Part shown: one piece after another, positions 1 to 8,349 of the stretch | How the letters are laid out: each line of letters opens with the position of its first letter | Numbering within the stretch: the stretch's first letter is position 1 | Virus record (IMG/VR): IMGVR_UViG_3300020021_000116 | Span: 1 to 22,997 of that record | Length of the DNA: 22,997 nt | Reading direction: 5' to 3' (one strand) | Source: a virus | Position numbers and translations under genes: made by a program | Notes under the pieces: generated by a model | Databases searched by the model: none | What the model saw: only the letters and a program-made list of their open reading frames with translations | Told to the model about the DNA's origin: nothing

Positions 1-1
1 A

Positions 2-340
2 GGCCCTAAATGGGTGATAAAGGCGGACGATGAGCCGGTTGCTATCGGCGGTTTCGTCCCGCAGCGGCCGGGAGTTTGGCGGGATTTCATGCTGACCACA
101 CCAGATGCTTGGGAGAAGCATTGGTTCCCGATCACTCGTATTGCACGGCGCGCGATGAATGCCATGTTCTTGAGCAAGCAAGCCCACCGGTTGGAATGCA
201 TAGCGCCTGCTGCCCGACTGGCTACCAGACCTGAGATTGTGGATTGGTATGGCGTACTAGGCTACAATCGCGAGGCCACACTTTACGGATATTGCGCCAA
301 TGGCGCCGATGCTGTTCTATTTTCAAGAGTGAGGCACTAA
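2..340 (+). CDS. GNAT-like phage protein, T7 gp13-type (5' end cut off)
   Basis: The C-terminal 112 residues of a protein whose frame is open to the left edge (codons for G-P-K-W precede the GTG at 14), so the true start lies outside the window. The visible part reads like the acyl-CoA N-acyltransferase fold of phage gp13-type proteins: a beta-hairpin around PVAIGGF, the segment GVWRDFMLTTPDAW, and a C-terminal WYGVLGYNREATL segment, which is the usual last GNAT strand-helix-strand. In T7-like phages such a protein sits at the head of the internal virion protein genes and is needed for assembly rather than known catalysis. Here it also lies directly before small virion-type genes, and its stop overlaps the next start (TAATG). 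A genuine acetyltransferase acting on a host or virion target is the alternative. The assignment to the fold is fairly safe; the role is inferred. Confidence 0.65.
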   Translation, partial: GPKWVIKADDEPVAIGGFVPQRPGVWRDFMLTTPDAWEKHWFPITRIARRAMNAMFLSKQAHRLECIAPAARLATRPEIVDWYGVLGYNREATLYGYCANGADAVLFSRVRH

Positions 341-924
341 TGGGGACGGGTAGCTCAGCCGCCAACGCGGCCAATGCGGCAAACGCGCAGCAGCAGAAAG
401 ACATTACCGACTCGGTTAATCAGATTACCTCTGCGTACGATAACCCCAATCGTGCGAGCCAATATAAGCAATATCAGAGCAATCTGAGTAACTACTATAC
501 CGGCCAGGTCAATAATCAAGAGGCCGTGAATGCGCGCAATTTGCAATTTGCCAATGCGCGAAGCGGTTTGACTGGCGGCTCTGCTGCGGTCGATAGCAAT
601 ACGCAGCTTCAGAAGGATTACACGCAAGGGTTGCTCAACGCCTCGCAACAGGCGCAAGCCGGCACTTCCGCGCTTGAGCAGTCGGATGTGAATGCTAAGA
701 ATCAGCTTATCGGTTTGGCGCAGCAAGGCAACTTCACAGGCGCGATACCGACACAAGTAGCACAGTCGCAGAACGCCTCTCTGGGAGCTGCACAGAATTA
801 CGGTCAGGCTAACAACTTAGGCAACGTGTTTGCAGGCACGGCCGGTATATACCAGAATGAGCAGACGGCTGCGGCGAATCGCAAAGCGCAGTCTTCACCA
901 ATCGGGAGCCTATACGGTGGGTAG
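340..924 (+). CDS. Small virion-associated protein, Ala/Asn/Gln-rich (194 aa)
   Basis: A 194-residue protein starting at the ATG that overlaps the previous stop (TAATG); this start gives the N-terminus MGTGSSAANAANAANAQQQK. An upstream in-frame ATG at 244 would run 97 bases into the GNAT gene and is unlikely. Composition is dominated by Ala, Asn, Gln and Ser with few charged or aromatic residues, and predicted structure is mainly helix (for example NNQEAVNARNLQFANARSGL). This is typical of phage ejection or internal virion proteins, which unfold to pass through the portal. The C-terminus (SLYGG) overlaps the next gene by 8 bases. I do not recognise a named family. The virion role is inferred from composition and from its place between a gp13-like and a gp14-like gene. 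Confidence 0.7.
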   Translation: MGTGSSAANAANAANAQQQKDITDSVNQITSAYDNPNRASQYKQYQSNLSNYYTGQVNNQEAVNARNLQFANARSGLTGGSAAVDSNTQLQKDYTQGLLNASQQAQAGTSALEQSDVNAKNQLIGLAQQGNFTGAIPTQVAQSQNASLGAAQNYGQANNLGNVFAGTAGIYQNEQTAAANRKAQSSPIGSLYGG

Positions 925-1354
925 TTCTAATTTTTTCTCCAAAATAGCTAGCATTGACCCTCTGGCGCAGGCTTTGAATCTGCCGGGCGCTCATAAGTAT
1001 GCGCAGGCGCAGGCACAGGCCGTGCAGACGAATGCAGGGCCTTATGCCGGAACAACGCCAACATTGGCAGACGCTAATGCTGGATATGCGCCGGGCAGCG
1101 CCCATGCGCAGGTAGGCTGGGTCCCGAATCAAGCGACCGGGAGCACTGGTCTATTCGGCAAACTTCAAGGCGCTGCTAATCTGTCGGGTAATGTAACACC
1201 CCAACCGTGGGCTACGGGCACCTTAAAGCCCTTCACACAGGCCAATCCCACAGCCGGAACGCAGAATACATTCGTCCAAGGCAGCCAGACGGTTAATCCT
1301 TACGTAACTGCAGCACGCGGCGCGACGCAACAGAATCAGGGGTTGTATGGGTAG
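917..1354 (+). CDS. Small virion-associated protein (145 aa), GTG start
   Basis: A 145-residue protein. The GTG at 917 was chosen because it overlaps the preceding stop in GTGGGTAG and has GGGAG at 905-909 as a well-spaced Shine-Dalgarno; the in-frame ATG at 830 would overlap the previous gene by 95 bases. The N-terminus is MGSSNFFSKIASIDPLAQAL, followed by a short AQAQAQAV stretch and then Gly/Thr/Asn/Pro-rich sequence of low hydrophobicity ending QNQGLYG. No enzyme motif is visible. The N-terminal MGS-x-FF pattern and the LYG ending resemble those of its neighbours, suggesting a shared targeting or assembly signal. Function unknown; a minor virion protein is the best guess from position and composition. 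Confidence 0.68.
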   Translation: MGSSNFFSKIASIDPLAQALNLPGAHKYAQAQAQAVQTNAGPYAGTTPTLADANAGYAPGSAHAQVGWVPNQATGSTGLFGKLQGAANLSGNVTPQPWATGTLKPFTQANPTAGTQNTFVQGSQTVNPYVTAARGATQQNQGLYG

Positions 1355-1574
1355 TCAGTTCTTCAAAGGTCAAGGCAAAGGGCCGTCGATTGGCGGCAAT
1401 AGCAATTCAGGGCTTGAGGCTCGTGCGATCGGTTCGTCCGCTTATGGTGTGCGCTCGGCTGGCAGCGCTTCGCAGAAAGACATCGGTGCAGCGCAGGCAA
1501 TCAACAAGGCGGCTATTAAGTCGCACGGCCCTTTGAAGCGTAGTGCGGCGTATCCTAAAGGACCAAAGGTGTAA
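1347..1574 (+). CDS. Small basic glycine-rich protein (75 aa)
   Basis: A 75-residue protein starting at ATG 1347, overlapping the previous stop by 8 bases (ATGGGTAG), with AGGGG just upstream. It begins MGSQFFKGQGKG, like the preceding protein, then is rich in Gly, Ser, Ala and Lys and ends in a basic tail with Pro and Lys (KRSAAYPKGPKV). No domain is recognised. Its size, charge and tight coupling on both sides argue for a real gene, probably a minor virion or morphogenesis protein. The basic tail could contact DNA, but that is inference. Confidence 0.6.
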   Translation: MGSQFFKGQGKGPSIGGNSNSGLEARAIGSSAYGVRSAGSASQKDIGAAQAINKAAIKSHGPLKRSAAYPKGPKV

Positions 1575-1576
1575 TT

Positions 1577-2272
1577 GTGGGTACAGAAGCATTTTGGGTA
1601 CCGGCAGTAATCGCGGCGGCAGGCGCCGCAGGGCAGGGCGTCAATCAGATGCAGGCTCAAAAGCGCGCGAGCAATGCCGAAGTTCAAGCAATTGACAATC
1701 AGCAGCAGTTTCGCGAGCAAGCGAATAGCCAGGTCAAAAATCTAACACAGCAAATCGCACAGAACTCGCCGCAGAAGATCGCGCAGCAAGAGACTGGCGA
1801 TTTCGTCAATACGCTGCGCAAGAACGCGGCGGGCAGCGCGCAGCCTGGGGCGACCGCACAGAATCCCGATACCAATTTCGGCGCGCCGGTCTCCGCCATG
1901 CCGCCCGCCGCAGGCGCCAGCTCGCGCTATAAATCAAGTGCTGCTAACGCGCAGAAAGAGACACAGCAGTACGGCACGGATTACGCGAGCGAAATCGGCA
2001 ATATTGATGCGGCGGTACGACAACGCCAGAATGAAGGCCTTGCGCAAAATACACTAGGCACGAACTTGAACACCTTGGGCGCGGAGTCCTACACCAAGAA
2101 CTTTGTTGATCAGCTTCGAGCACAGACTGCAGGGCAGGCAAACCCTTGGGTTGGACTATTCTCCAATATGCTTCAGAATGGCTCTAAGGCTTATGCGATG
2201 AATGCTGGCGGCGATAAAACGCCGTGGTCGGATACTCCGCCGCAGTCACTAAATGTATTCGGAGATGATTAA
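1577..2272 (+). CDS. gp14-like internal virion protein (231 aa), GTG start
   Basis: A 231-residue protein read from the GTG at 1577, two bases after the preceding stop. Residues about 4-20 form one hydrophobic segment (AFWVPAVIAAAGAAGQG), followed by a long polar Gln/Ala/Asn helix region (residues about 25-70) and a low-complexity Ala/Pro linker near residues 90-115. A single N-terminal membrane-type helix followed by a Gln/Ala-rich helical body is the pattern of T7 gp14-type internal virion protein B, which forms an outer-membrane channel during genome ejection. The match is by architecture and gene order, not by alignment. The C-terminus (residues about 190-231) contains WVGLFSNMLQNGSKAYAM. 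The gene couples to the next by TAATG. Confidence 0.62.
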   Translation: MGTEAFWVPAVIAAAGAAGQGVNQMQAQKRASNAEVQAIDNQQQFREQANSQVKNLTQQIAQNSPQKIAQQETGDFVNTLRKNAAGSAQPGATAQNPDTNFGAPVSAMPPAAGASSRYKSSAANAQKETQQYGTDYASEIGNIDAAVRQRQNEGLAQNTLGTNLNTLGAESYTKNFVDQLRAQTAGQANPWVGLFSNMLQNGSKAYAMNAGGDKTPWSDTPPQSLNVFGDD

Positions 2273-3693
2273 TGCCAACAGGTCAAGGATTAGCGGATCT
2301 TCTCTCAGGTGCGGCCGGCGCTCCAGTTAATCGCGGGCAACTAAACGCTTTCGTCGCTAATTCGCAGGCCATTAATGGTTTGCGCTCGGCGCAGACGGAT
2401 GAGGCATTACTAAACGCTCAGCGCGCACAGGATGAGCAAGTGGCTAGCGGCCAGCTTGAGGATGCCTTTGTGAAATCCGGCGCACGTCCAGCAGATGCGC
2501 ATTTGATGGCTGTCTCCGCACGGATGCACGCGGGCAGCGCAGTCAATGCTATGGATATGTTCAAGGCCTATAACTCATCGGTTCTTGGCGACCCGTCTAA
2601 ACTCAATACGCCGGATCAAACGGCAGCGGCACAGGCCATTAGCGGCAAACTTGAAGGGCCGCAAGCACTACCAAATCAATTCAGCTTGCCTGCTGGCGTT
2701 AATCAGCCTGCTACTGGGCAATCGCCGCAAGGCGTGGCGCAAGTAGCCGATACGCAATCGCAGGCAGATTTGCGCAATGCGCAGGCGGCAGCAGGAGGCT
2801 TTAACCCACATACAGGGCAACAAGGCGGTCCTCTAGATCCGAATGCAATTGCCTTCGGCTCATACATGCTCTACAAAACCGGCAAGATGCCCGCTATGGG
2901 TATGGGTGGCGGCGCTGCACGCATGGCGATTATCTCAGGCGCCGCGCAACTTGCAAACCAGGAATCACAAGGTCAGCCGGTCACGAATCAAGGGTTTGAT
3001 ACCGCATTGGCAAACGGACAGGACTTTACTGCCGGACAACGTGCACTTAACACTTATGCAGGCGGTCCTGTCGGTAATCAGGTTCGCTCAATTAACAACG
3101 TCACAGGCCATTTGCAGCTAATGGAGAATCTGTTCAGTGGATTGCAGAACGGGGACGTGCAGATTGCAAACAAGTTGGGGGCGCAATGGAAGAAAGCATT
3201 CGGTAGCGAAGTGCCTACGGATATTCAGACAGCTGCCGGATTCATAGGTCCTGAACTTACGAAGATCCTATCGGCCAATGGTTCGACGGGAACCGCAGAG
3301 GAGCGTCAAGAATTTTCCAATACGGCTGCTAACTTGGGCAACTCGCCGGAGCAGACGAATGGGGCGGTTCATACCCTCAAAAACATGCTAGGCCGTCAAA
3401 TGACGGATTTGGCATTGCAGTATCACGGTGCGACTGGCCGCAGCGACTTTGCACGGCGCTACGTGGCGCCGGATGTAGCTAATTACCTTGAAATTTCGCC
3501 TGATGCGAATCCTGCGCAAACTACCGTAGTGCCGCCAGGCACCAGTCCTGCTGTTTCGGCTTCAGGCGCAGGAGGCGCAGCCACAACGCTACCGCCTCAA
3601 GCATTGAGTGCTCTGAAAGAAGGAATGCACACGACATTTGGCAATGGGCAGGTTTGGACTCTTCAGAACGGCAAGCCGGCCAGGGTGCAGTAA
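2272..3693 (+). CDS. Large virion/ejection-type protein (473 aa)
   Basis: A 473-residue protein starting at the ATG of a TAATG junction. The first ~120 residues are helical and Ala-rich (repeated LLNAQRAQDEQ-like segments); residues about 120-190 are a Gln/Pro/Gly-rich linker. Residues about 190-400 look globular and helical, with a Gly/Met-rich patch (MPAMGMGGGAARMAI) and a helical region around HLQLMENLFSGLQNGDVQ. The C-terminal ~70 residues contain a Thr/Val/Pro/Gly linker and a short beta-rich end (TFGNGQVWTLQNGKPARV) that resembles a small strand-turn-strand module. No lytic transglycosylase or peptidase motif was seen. By position after a gp14-like gene it would correspond to a gp15-like ejection protein; the family is not recognised from sequence alone. 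Confidence 0.68.
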   Translation: MPTGQGLADLLSGAAGAPVNRGQLNAFVANSQAINGLRSAQTDEALLNAQRAQDEQVASGQLEDAFVKSGARPADAHLMAVSARMHAGSAVNAMDMFKAYNSSVLGDPSKLNTPDQTAAAQAISGKLEGPQALPNQFSLPAGVNQPATGQSPQGVAQVADTQSQADLRNAQAAAGGFNPHTGQQGGPLDPNAIAFGSYMLYKTGKMPAMGMGGGAARMAIISGAAQLANQESQGQPVTNQGFDTALANGQDFTAGQRALNTYAGGPVGNQVRSINNVTGHLQLMENLFSGLQNGDVQIANKLGAQWKKAFGSEVPTDIQTAAGFIGPELTKILSANGSTGTAEERQEFSNTAANLGNSPEQTNGAVHTLKNMLGRQMTDLALQYHGATGRSDFARRYVAPDVANYLEISPDANPAQTTVVPPGTSPAVSASGAGGAATTLPPQALSALKEGMHTTFGNGQVWTLQNGKPARVQ

Positions 3694-5778
3694 ATGGCTG
3701 ATTGGGACGTTGTTGGAAACGCGCCGGCTCAGATACAAAACCCTTGGGCGGTACGTCAGGTAGCGCCTGCCCCTGCGCCAGCAACAACTGCAGGCGATGT
3801 AGTCAAAGGCGTAGGCGATGCGGCACTTTCCGGCATATCAAAAGTTTCAACCGGAATGGTTGGAGCGCCTCTTGCTCTAGTTAATCGTTTGATTGCCGGG
3901 TTGTCTGGCGGAGATGGGCAGATGGCTGCGGATGCCACACACGAATATGTAAATCGTAATTTTGGTTACGATACGCAAACTCCTGTCGGCAAACGTATCG
4001 GTGCCGCTGTGCATGCTGCGCTTGCGCCACTAGGAGAATCGGCGCAGGCCGATAAACAACTATTGGAGCAAGGAGGCCAAAAGCTAGGTCTACCGCCCGG
4101 CGAAACTTCCAATCAATTAGGCTACCTTGGCGATATTGCCGGCACTGCCGGGCTGGCTGCGCCTGTTCTAGCAGGAGCTAAAGCCTCTACTGAAGCCGCT
4201 ACGCTGGCGGCACAGAATGCGCCGGCCGCTATCACTAAATATGGCATGCAGACTGGTGCTGAAAATCCGATAGCACGCAATATCGCCGGCAGCTCGGCAA
4301 AGCCTGCTGTGACTACGCATAACCAATCAATTGCCGATCCTGTGCTCGGTGCGCAGGCTGGAGTCCCGACAGGGACGAAGATCACGCCGCAAAGTCTGGA
4401 AGCGGCGCGCGATGCTCCTAACTCTGTATATCAGCGAGCAGAAACCAGCATTCCGACCGGCCCTTTAAGTCCTAATGCGGCACAGACCATACAGGGCGTA
4501 GGGGCGGATGACATGATTGTCCATTCGCCTGATACCCAAGCCACTATCGACGCGCAGAAGGTGCGATTGCTATCTGGTCCTCTGACTGGTTCGGAAGTTG
4601 TCAATGGGCAGCGCGCCTTGCGCTTCAATGGCTTCCGCAACGTAGGTTCCGAAGATCCTGAAATGTCGGCTTTGGGCCAAGCCCAATTGAAAATGGCCGA
4701 TGCCCTGCATCAACATATGGTTGATACTCTGCCGCCGGATGCACCGGTTTCAGCCGATCAGCTAAGTGCAGCTCGCGTAGCGCTGGCTCAGAACCACACC
4801 ATAGAAAACGTCTTAGGGCCGAACGGCAATGTGAACCTGACGAAGCTCGCCAAGCTGCACAATGACAATCCTGGCATGCTGTCAGGGCCGATGGCAGATA
4901 TCGCCCAATTTGCGAGCGATCACCCAGAAGTCACCCGGCTCCCCTCAGACACAGAACGGTTCAACCCTTCAGGCTTTGTTAAGGATGTAGCCTCGGTAGA
5001 TCTTAAGAAGCCGTTATCTTATATTCAGCCATTCTTTGGTAAGGTCGCACGCCGCGCGCTAACCGGGCCTAAGCCCAATATTGCACCGCAGGTTACTGGC
5101 TTAGGTGGCGAGTTTGGACCGATTGAGCACGGTCCTCCCCAACCGCCGCCAGGAATGACGGCATCGCCTCCCGGCGCTCCTCCGGCCGCGCCTGCAGGGC
5201 CGCCAGGGCAGCTTTCCTTAGCGGACTTACTCTCGCATGGTGTTGAGCAGAGCCCAGCAGAAGGGCTCTCATTAGGTTCCGGGCCGCAGCCGCAAGGCAT
5301 GCCCTTTGCCCGCAATGCCGAGCATGAGGCAGGAGGCCTTGAACTAGAGCCACCGCGCACCTATGGCGGACAGCCGGCTAACAATCAGGATCTTGGCGCC
5401 GTTATGAGTCAAGGCGTACCAGAAGACATCATGCAGCGCGCGCCACAATCAGGGCCGCGCCCGAAAGTTGCGCATTCTCCAGCCTTCATTTCTGAAAACG
5501 CCTCTTTGGATAATCCGGCAAGCCTTGAGGGAATTGCAGCCAAGAACGAAGCTGTGGCAAAAGGCGTGCAACCAGTATCCTTCGGCGCCGACGATCAAGA
5601 GCACATTATGTCACCTCATGACATAGAGCGACGCGATTTAAACCCTGCGCCGGATTCCATATTTATCGACAAGAAAACCGGCCAGATCATCAATAGCGGC
5701 CGAATGGCGCCGCGTACCGCGCAATCTCTACTTGCACGCTGGAAAGCACTACATGGCGGCCTTGGAGATGCGTTTTGA
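3694..5778 (+). CDS. Large virion-associated ejection-type protein (694 aa)
   Basis: A 694-residue protein whose ATG follows the preceding stop with no spacer. The N-terminus carries an amphipathic, Gly/Ala-rich region (GDAALSGISKVSTGMVGAPL, residues about 33-52) and a second hydrophobic stretch near residues 145-170, both plausible membrane-interacting segments. A central helical domain (residues about 240-430) contains a PVSADQLSAARVALAQNHTI helix and a LSGPMADIAQFASDHPEVTR helix, patterns I associate with large podovirus virion proteins. Residues about 480-510 are a Pro/Gly/Ala linker. The C-terminal ~80 residues include a compact basic segment with FIDKKTGQIINSGRM. No catalytic motif is visible. 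Likely an ejection or inner-core virion protein. The gene ends in a 4-base TTGA overlap with the fibre gene. Confidence 0.68.
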   Translation: MADWDVVGNAPAQIQNPWAVRQVAPAPAPATTAGDVVKGVGDAALSGISKVSTGMVGAPLALVNRLIAGLSGGDGQMAADATHEYVNRNFGYDTQTPVGKRIGAAVHAALAPLGESAQADKQLLEQGGQKLGLPPGETSNQLGYLGDIAGTAGLAAPVLAGAKASTEAATLAAQNAPAAITKYGMQTGAENPIARNIAGSSAKPAVTTHNQSIADPVLGAQAGVPTGTKITPQSLEAARDAPNSVYQRAETSIPTGPLSPNAAQTIQGVGADDMIVHSPDTQATIDAQKVRLLSGPLTGSEVVNGQRALRFNGFRNVGSEDPEMSALGQAQLKMADALHQHMVDTLPPDAPVSADQLSAARVALAQNHTIENVLGPNGNVNLTKLAKLHNDNPGMLSGPMADIAQFASDHPEVTRLPSDTERFNPSGFVKDVASVDLKKPLSYIQPFFGKVARRALTGPKPNIAPQVTGLGGEFGPIEHGPPQPPPGMTASPPGAPPAAPAGPPGQLSLADLLSHGVEQSPAEGLSLGSGPQPQGMPFARNAEHEAGGLELEPPRTYGGQPANNQDLGAVMSQGVPEDIMQRAPQSGPRPKVAHSPAFISENASLDNPASLEGIAAKNEAVAKGVQPVSFGADDQEHIMSPHDIERRDLNPAPDSIFIDKKTGQIINSGRMAPRTAQSLLARWKALHGGLGDAF

Positions 5779-7568
5779 GGAAAATTCAACTTCCGGCTAT
5801 CGGCGGAGTGCGCAAGGTTATTAAGCCGGGCACCGATACTGTGCCCGGCACGACTATTGCCGAGCTGGGAAATGGCACCATTAGTCTCGCGCAGCTCGCC
5901 ACTATCCTGACGCAGATTCAAAAACAGCAAGTGAATACTGGCGGAGGGAACATTGGCGATGGCACTGAGGCCGTGCTTGTGCCAGGCCCAGGGCTTTCGG
6001 GCGGCGGCCCTATGCTCGGAACTGTCGGAATACGGTTGACTGCGCCGATCCCTTGGGGTTTGGAGGATAGCAGCGGCGGAGGTGATGGCGACCCAGGGCC
6101 TCCAGGACCGCCCGGCCGTAACGGTATTACGGGACAGCAAGGGGCCGCAGGGCCGGCCGCATTCATGTCTGCAGATGATGGTGCGGACGGCGACATAGGA
6201 CCGCCAGGCCTTACCGGCATTACAGGCACTGCAGGGCCTTCCGGGACTGTAGGAGCGGCCGGCCCTCCTGGCACTACGCTAGTCTTCTCAAACACGACGG
6301 TTCCTGCAGGTAATACTGTCGCCAACACAAGCATTGAGACTTTCTTTACTTCCGCATATGCGATTCCTCCAAGCACTATGGCTGTCGGTATGGTGATTAG
6401 AGTCAAACTGTTTGGTGTGTATAGCACAGGAGTTGTTGCACCTTCTTTAGCTATGCGGATCTATTTCGGTTCGACTGTAATGGTGGCATCCGGCACGCTA
6501 ACAACAGTTGCAGGAGTGACGAATGATGGATGGTCAGCAGAAGGCATATTTATTGTCCAAACTATAGGCGCAGTAGGCGCCATAGAAGCACAAGGACTAT
6601 CTGAATTTTCGACCGCATCAACCGCTGTTTTGTTCGTCAACATGGATAACACCGCACCAATAACCGTTAATACTACCATCTCACAAACAGTTCAAGTCTC
6701 TGTGCAGTGGGGCGGTACAGTAAATGCCAGCGATACCATCACGTTGCGCGAAATGACGGTAGAAGTTATGTCCGCATCAGGCGTTGCTAGTCCGCCCCCG
6801 CCGCCGCCTTTCTCTGTATTTTTTGCAGATGATGGAGAAGATGGGATGATGGGGCCTCCCGGAATTGCCGGCGCTGCAGGCACAGGCGGAACAACCGCCA
6901 TTGCGGTTCCAGGACTAATAAACGATTTGGTTTTTTGGTGGCAAGCCGATCAGGCTAAAAACTCTATAGTAGGCGCCAAACTCTTTCAAATGGCAAACTC
7001 GTGTCCTTGGCTACCTGCATATGTGACCAATGCGATAACTCCGGCCACATTATCAGGCACCGCGTTAAATGGATTGAATGCATATACTTGGGCGGCAAGT
7101 GCAACTTATGCATTTAGCAGCGCCAATATTAGCCCTATTCTGACCAGAACCACCATATTCGTAGTATTCAACCCTGCGCAATTAACAGCCAATGCGGTAT
7201 TTATTCAAGGAGCAAGCGGAGCATTCGGATTTTTCATTGGAACTACCGGAAAACTCACTACGCAATTAGTAGGTACTGGAAATATTGGCGCAGATACTAC
7301 GACTCTTACGGTCGGCACCTATTTCCAAGCTAATGTTATATATAACTCAACTTCGGGCGCATGGGCATATCGCGTGAATAGGGCCGCAGGTGCAAGCGGT
7401 ACGCAAATACGACCAATCACCGCGGGAAGTTCAAATATAGGTTCAGACCCCTCGCCTGCTTCTTTCCTTCAAGGGACTTTAGCCGAAATAATCGTTTACA
7501 ATCGCGATCTTAGCGGTACTGAAATTAGTAACGTAGAAAATTATCTACATACAAAGTGGAATGTTTAA
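5775..7568 (+). CDS. Collagen-like tail fibre/spike with LamG-type C-terminus (597 aa), TTG start
   Basis: A 597-residue fibre. The TTG at 5775 overlaps the preceding TGA and is preceded by GGAG at 5764-5767. Order: an N-terminal segment (1-100) that probably attaches to the virion; a collagen-like Gly-X-Y region (about 105-166, e.g. GDPGPPGPPGRNG); a beta-rich domain (about 167-335) of the kind seen in trimeric phage fibres; a Pro run (340-345); a second short Gly-X-Y segment (351-372); and a LamG/concanavalin-like jelly roll (about 383-597) with FWWQADQ at its start and LAEIIVYNRDLSGTEI near its end. LamG-type domains bind carbohydrates, so this is the likely host-recognition protein. The motif ADDGxDGxxGPPG occurs twice, flanking the central domain. 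Gene order (ejection proteins, fibre, lysis genes) supports the call. Confidence 0.88.
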   Translation: MRKIQLPAIGGVRKVIKPGTDTVPGTTIAELGNGTISLAQLATILTQIQKQQVNTGGGNIGDGTEAVLVPGPGLSGGGPMLGTVGIRLTAPIPWGLEDSSGGGDGDPGPPGPPGRNGITGQQGAAGPAAFMSADDGADGDIGPPGLTGITGTAGPSGTVGAAGPPGTTLVFSNTTVPAGNTVANTSIETFFTSAYAIPPSTMAVGMVIRVKLFGVYSTGVVAPSLAMRIYFGSTVMVASGTLTTVAGVTNDGWSAEGIFIVQTIGAVGAIEAQGLSEFSTASTAVLFVNMDNTAPITVNTTISQTVQVSVQWGGTVNASDTITLREMTVEVMSASGVASPPPPPPFSVFFADDGEDGMMGPPGIAGAAGTGGTTAIAVPGLINDLVFWWQADQAKNSIVGAKLFQMANSCPWLPAYVTNAITPATLSGTALNGLNAYTWAASATYAFSSANISPILTRTTIFVVFNPAQLTANAVFIQGASGAFGFFIGTTGKLTTQLVGTGNIGADTTTLTVGTYFQANVIYNSTSGAWAYRVNRAAGASGTQIRPITAGSSNIGSDPSPASFLQGTLAEIIVYNRDLSGTEISNVENYLHTKWNV

Positions 7569-7595
7569 CCGTTTTCAATTAAACTCATATTTATT

Positions 7596-7600
7596 GGAGG
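7596..7600 (+). promoter_or_regulatory. Strong Shine-Dalgarno (GGAGG) before the 129-aa gene
   Basis: GGAGG lies 6 bases upstream of the ATG at 7607. It is the strongest ribosome binding site on the + strand and sits in one of the few + strand gaps (7569-7606, AT-rich). It suggests independent, high-level translation of the following gene, as expected for an abundant structural protein. No convincing promoter is seen in the gap. Confidence 0.7.
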
Positions 7601-7606
7601 ATTGCA

Positions 7607-7996
7607 ATGGCTTCTAACAAAATTTTCAATAGCCAACCGGCATACATTGCCACAGCAGGCATGACCACAGCTTGTAACTTGTTCAACTGTCAAATTACCA
7701 CGCTGACTCCGCAAGCTGTGGGCTTTGCGGCTGCGCAGCCTTATGCGATTCAGAAACATATCCGCGTCAGCAATCAGCTCACTACTTCTGCCGTCAATGT
7801 CACTTTGTACAAGGGGACTACGCTTACCACAGCAGCCGGATCGCAGTTCGCCTTGGCAAGCGTATCTATCCCAGCACAGTCCTTTGTTGACTGGTATGGG
7901 CAGGCACGCTTTGACTCAACTGACTTTCTGACCGGCCTTGCCAGCCTACCTTTGTCAGCAGTCATAAATATGGAAGGGGAGATTGGAATCGCATGA
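7607..7996 (+). CDS. Unrecognised beta-rich phage protein (129 aa)
   Basis: A 129-residue protein with a consensus Shine-Dalgarno. It is predicted to be beta-strand rich, with alternating hydrophobic/polar segments such as HIRVSNQLTTSAVNVTLYKG and VSIPAQSFVDWYGQARF, and lacks catalytic-looking conserved residues, signal peptide or membrane helix. The VNVTLYKG segment looks like a jelly-roll strand. High expression (judged from GGAGG), beta-rich fold and placement right after the fibre gene suggest a virion accessory such as a fibre-associated or decoration protein. I cannot assign a family. Its stop overlaps the next start (ATGA). Confidence 0.72.
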   Translation: MASNKIFNSQPAYIATAGMTTACNLFNCQITTLTPQAVGFAAAQPYAIQKHIRVSNQLTTSAVNVTLYKGTTLTTAAGSQFALASVSIPAQSFVDWYGQARFDSTDFLTGLASLPLSAVINMEGEIGIA

Positions 7997-8349
7997 GCGT
8001 AATATACGTTGCAGAATACCCAGGATTGGCTACGACCGATCAAAGCGATTCGGTCCCGATTCTGGCCCTTCCGCCGACCGTCGAGTACACAGTCATCGTG
8101 TCGGCCGGCATCAGCCGATCGCCGCAACCCATCCAGGCCAGCACCAAGTTCGTTGAAATAAGTTGTGATACGACTTGTTCCATCGCCGTAGGTCCGACAA
8201 TCGGCGGCACGGTAGGGCTAACCAATCAGCGGTTGAACGCTAACGAGCGCGTCATTCGGCGCATACCGTTTCAACAGCAATCATCCGGTGCCGGGGTTTA
8301 TCAAACACTGACCACGGCATATAGCGTCTTCACTACGGCGAACGTCTAA
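7993..8349 (+). CDS. Unrecognised beta-rich phage protein (118 aa)
   Basis: A 118-residue protein translationally coupled to the previous gene through ATGA (7993-7996). It is beta-rich and contains VEYTVIVSAGISRSPQPIQA, a CDTTCSIAVGPTIGG segment with two closely spaced cysteines (C-x3-C), and a C-terminal half with NERVIRRIPFQQQ. Its predicted fold, size and expression context resemble those of the preceding gene, so the pair may build one accessory virion structure. No known family recognised. It ends in a TAATG junction with the holin. Confidence 0.68.
   Translation: MSVIYVAEYPGLATTDQSDSVPILALPPTVEYTVIVSAGISRSPQPIQASTKFVEISCDTTCSIAVGPTIGGTVGLTNQRLNANERVIRRIPFQQQSSGAGVYQTLTTAYSVFTTANV

Noticed and set aside
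355-756. An antisense ORF of 133 codons opposite the first complete virion gene
   Set aside because: It is explained by the GCN/CAN codon bias of the sense gene; no start signal, no protein-like motif.
5025-5360. An antisense ORF with Gly/Pro/Cys-rich sequence
   Set aside because: It is opposite the Pro/Gly linker of the 694-aa virion protein and reflects its codon composition.
5918-6427. A Pro/Gly-rich antisense ORF opposite the fibre gene (169 codons)
   Set aside because: It is the mirror reading of the Gly-X-Y codons (GGN and CCN complement each other), has no ribosome binding site, and lies opposite a well-supported fibre gene.
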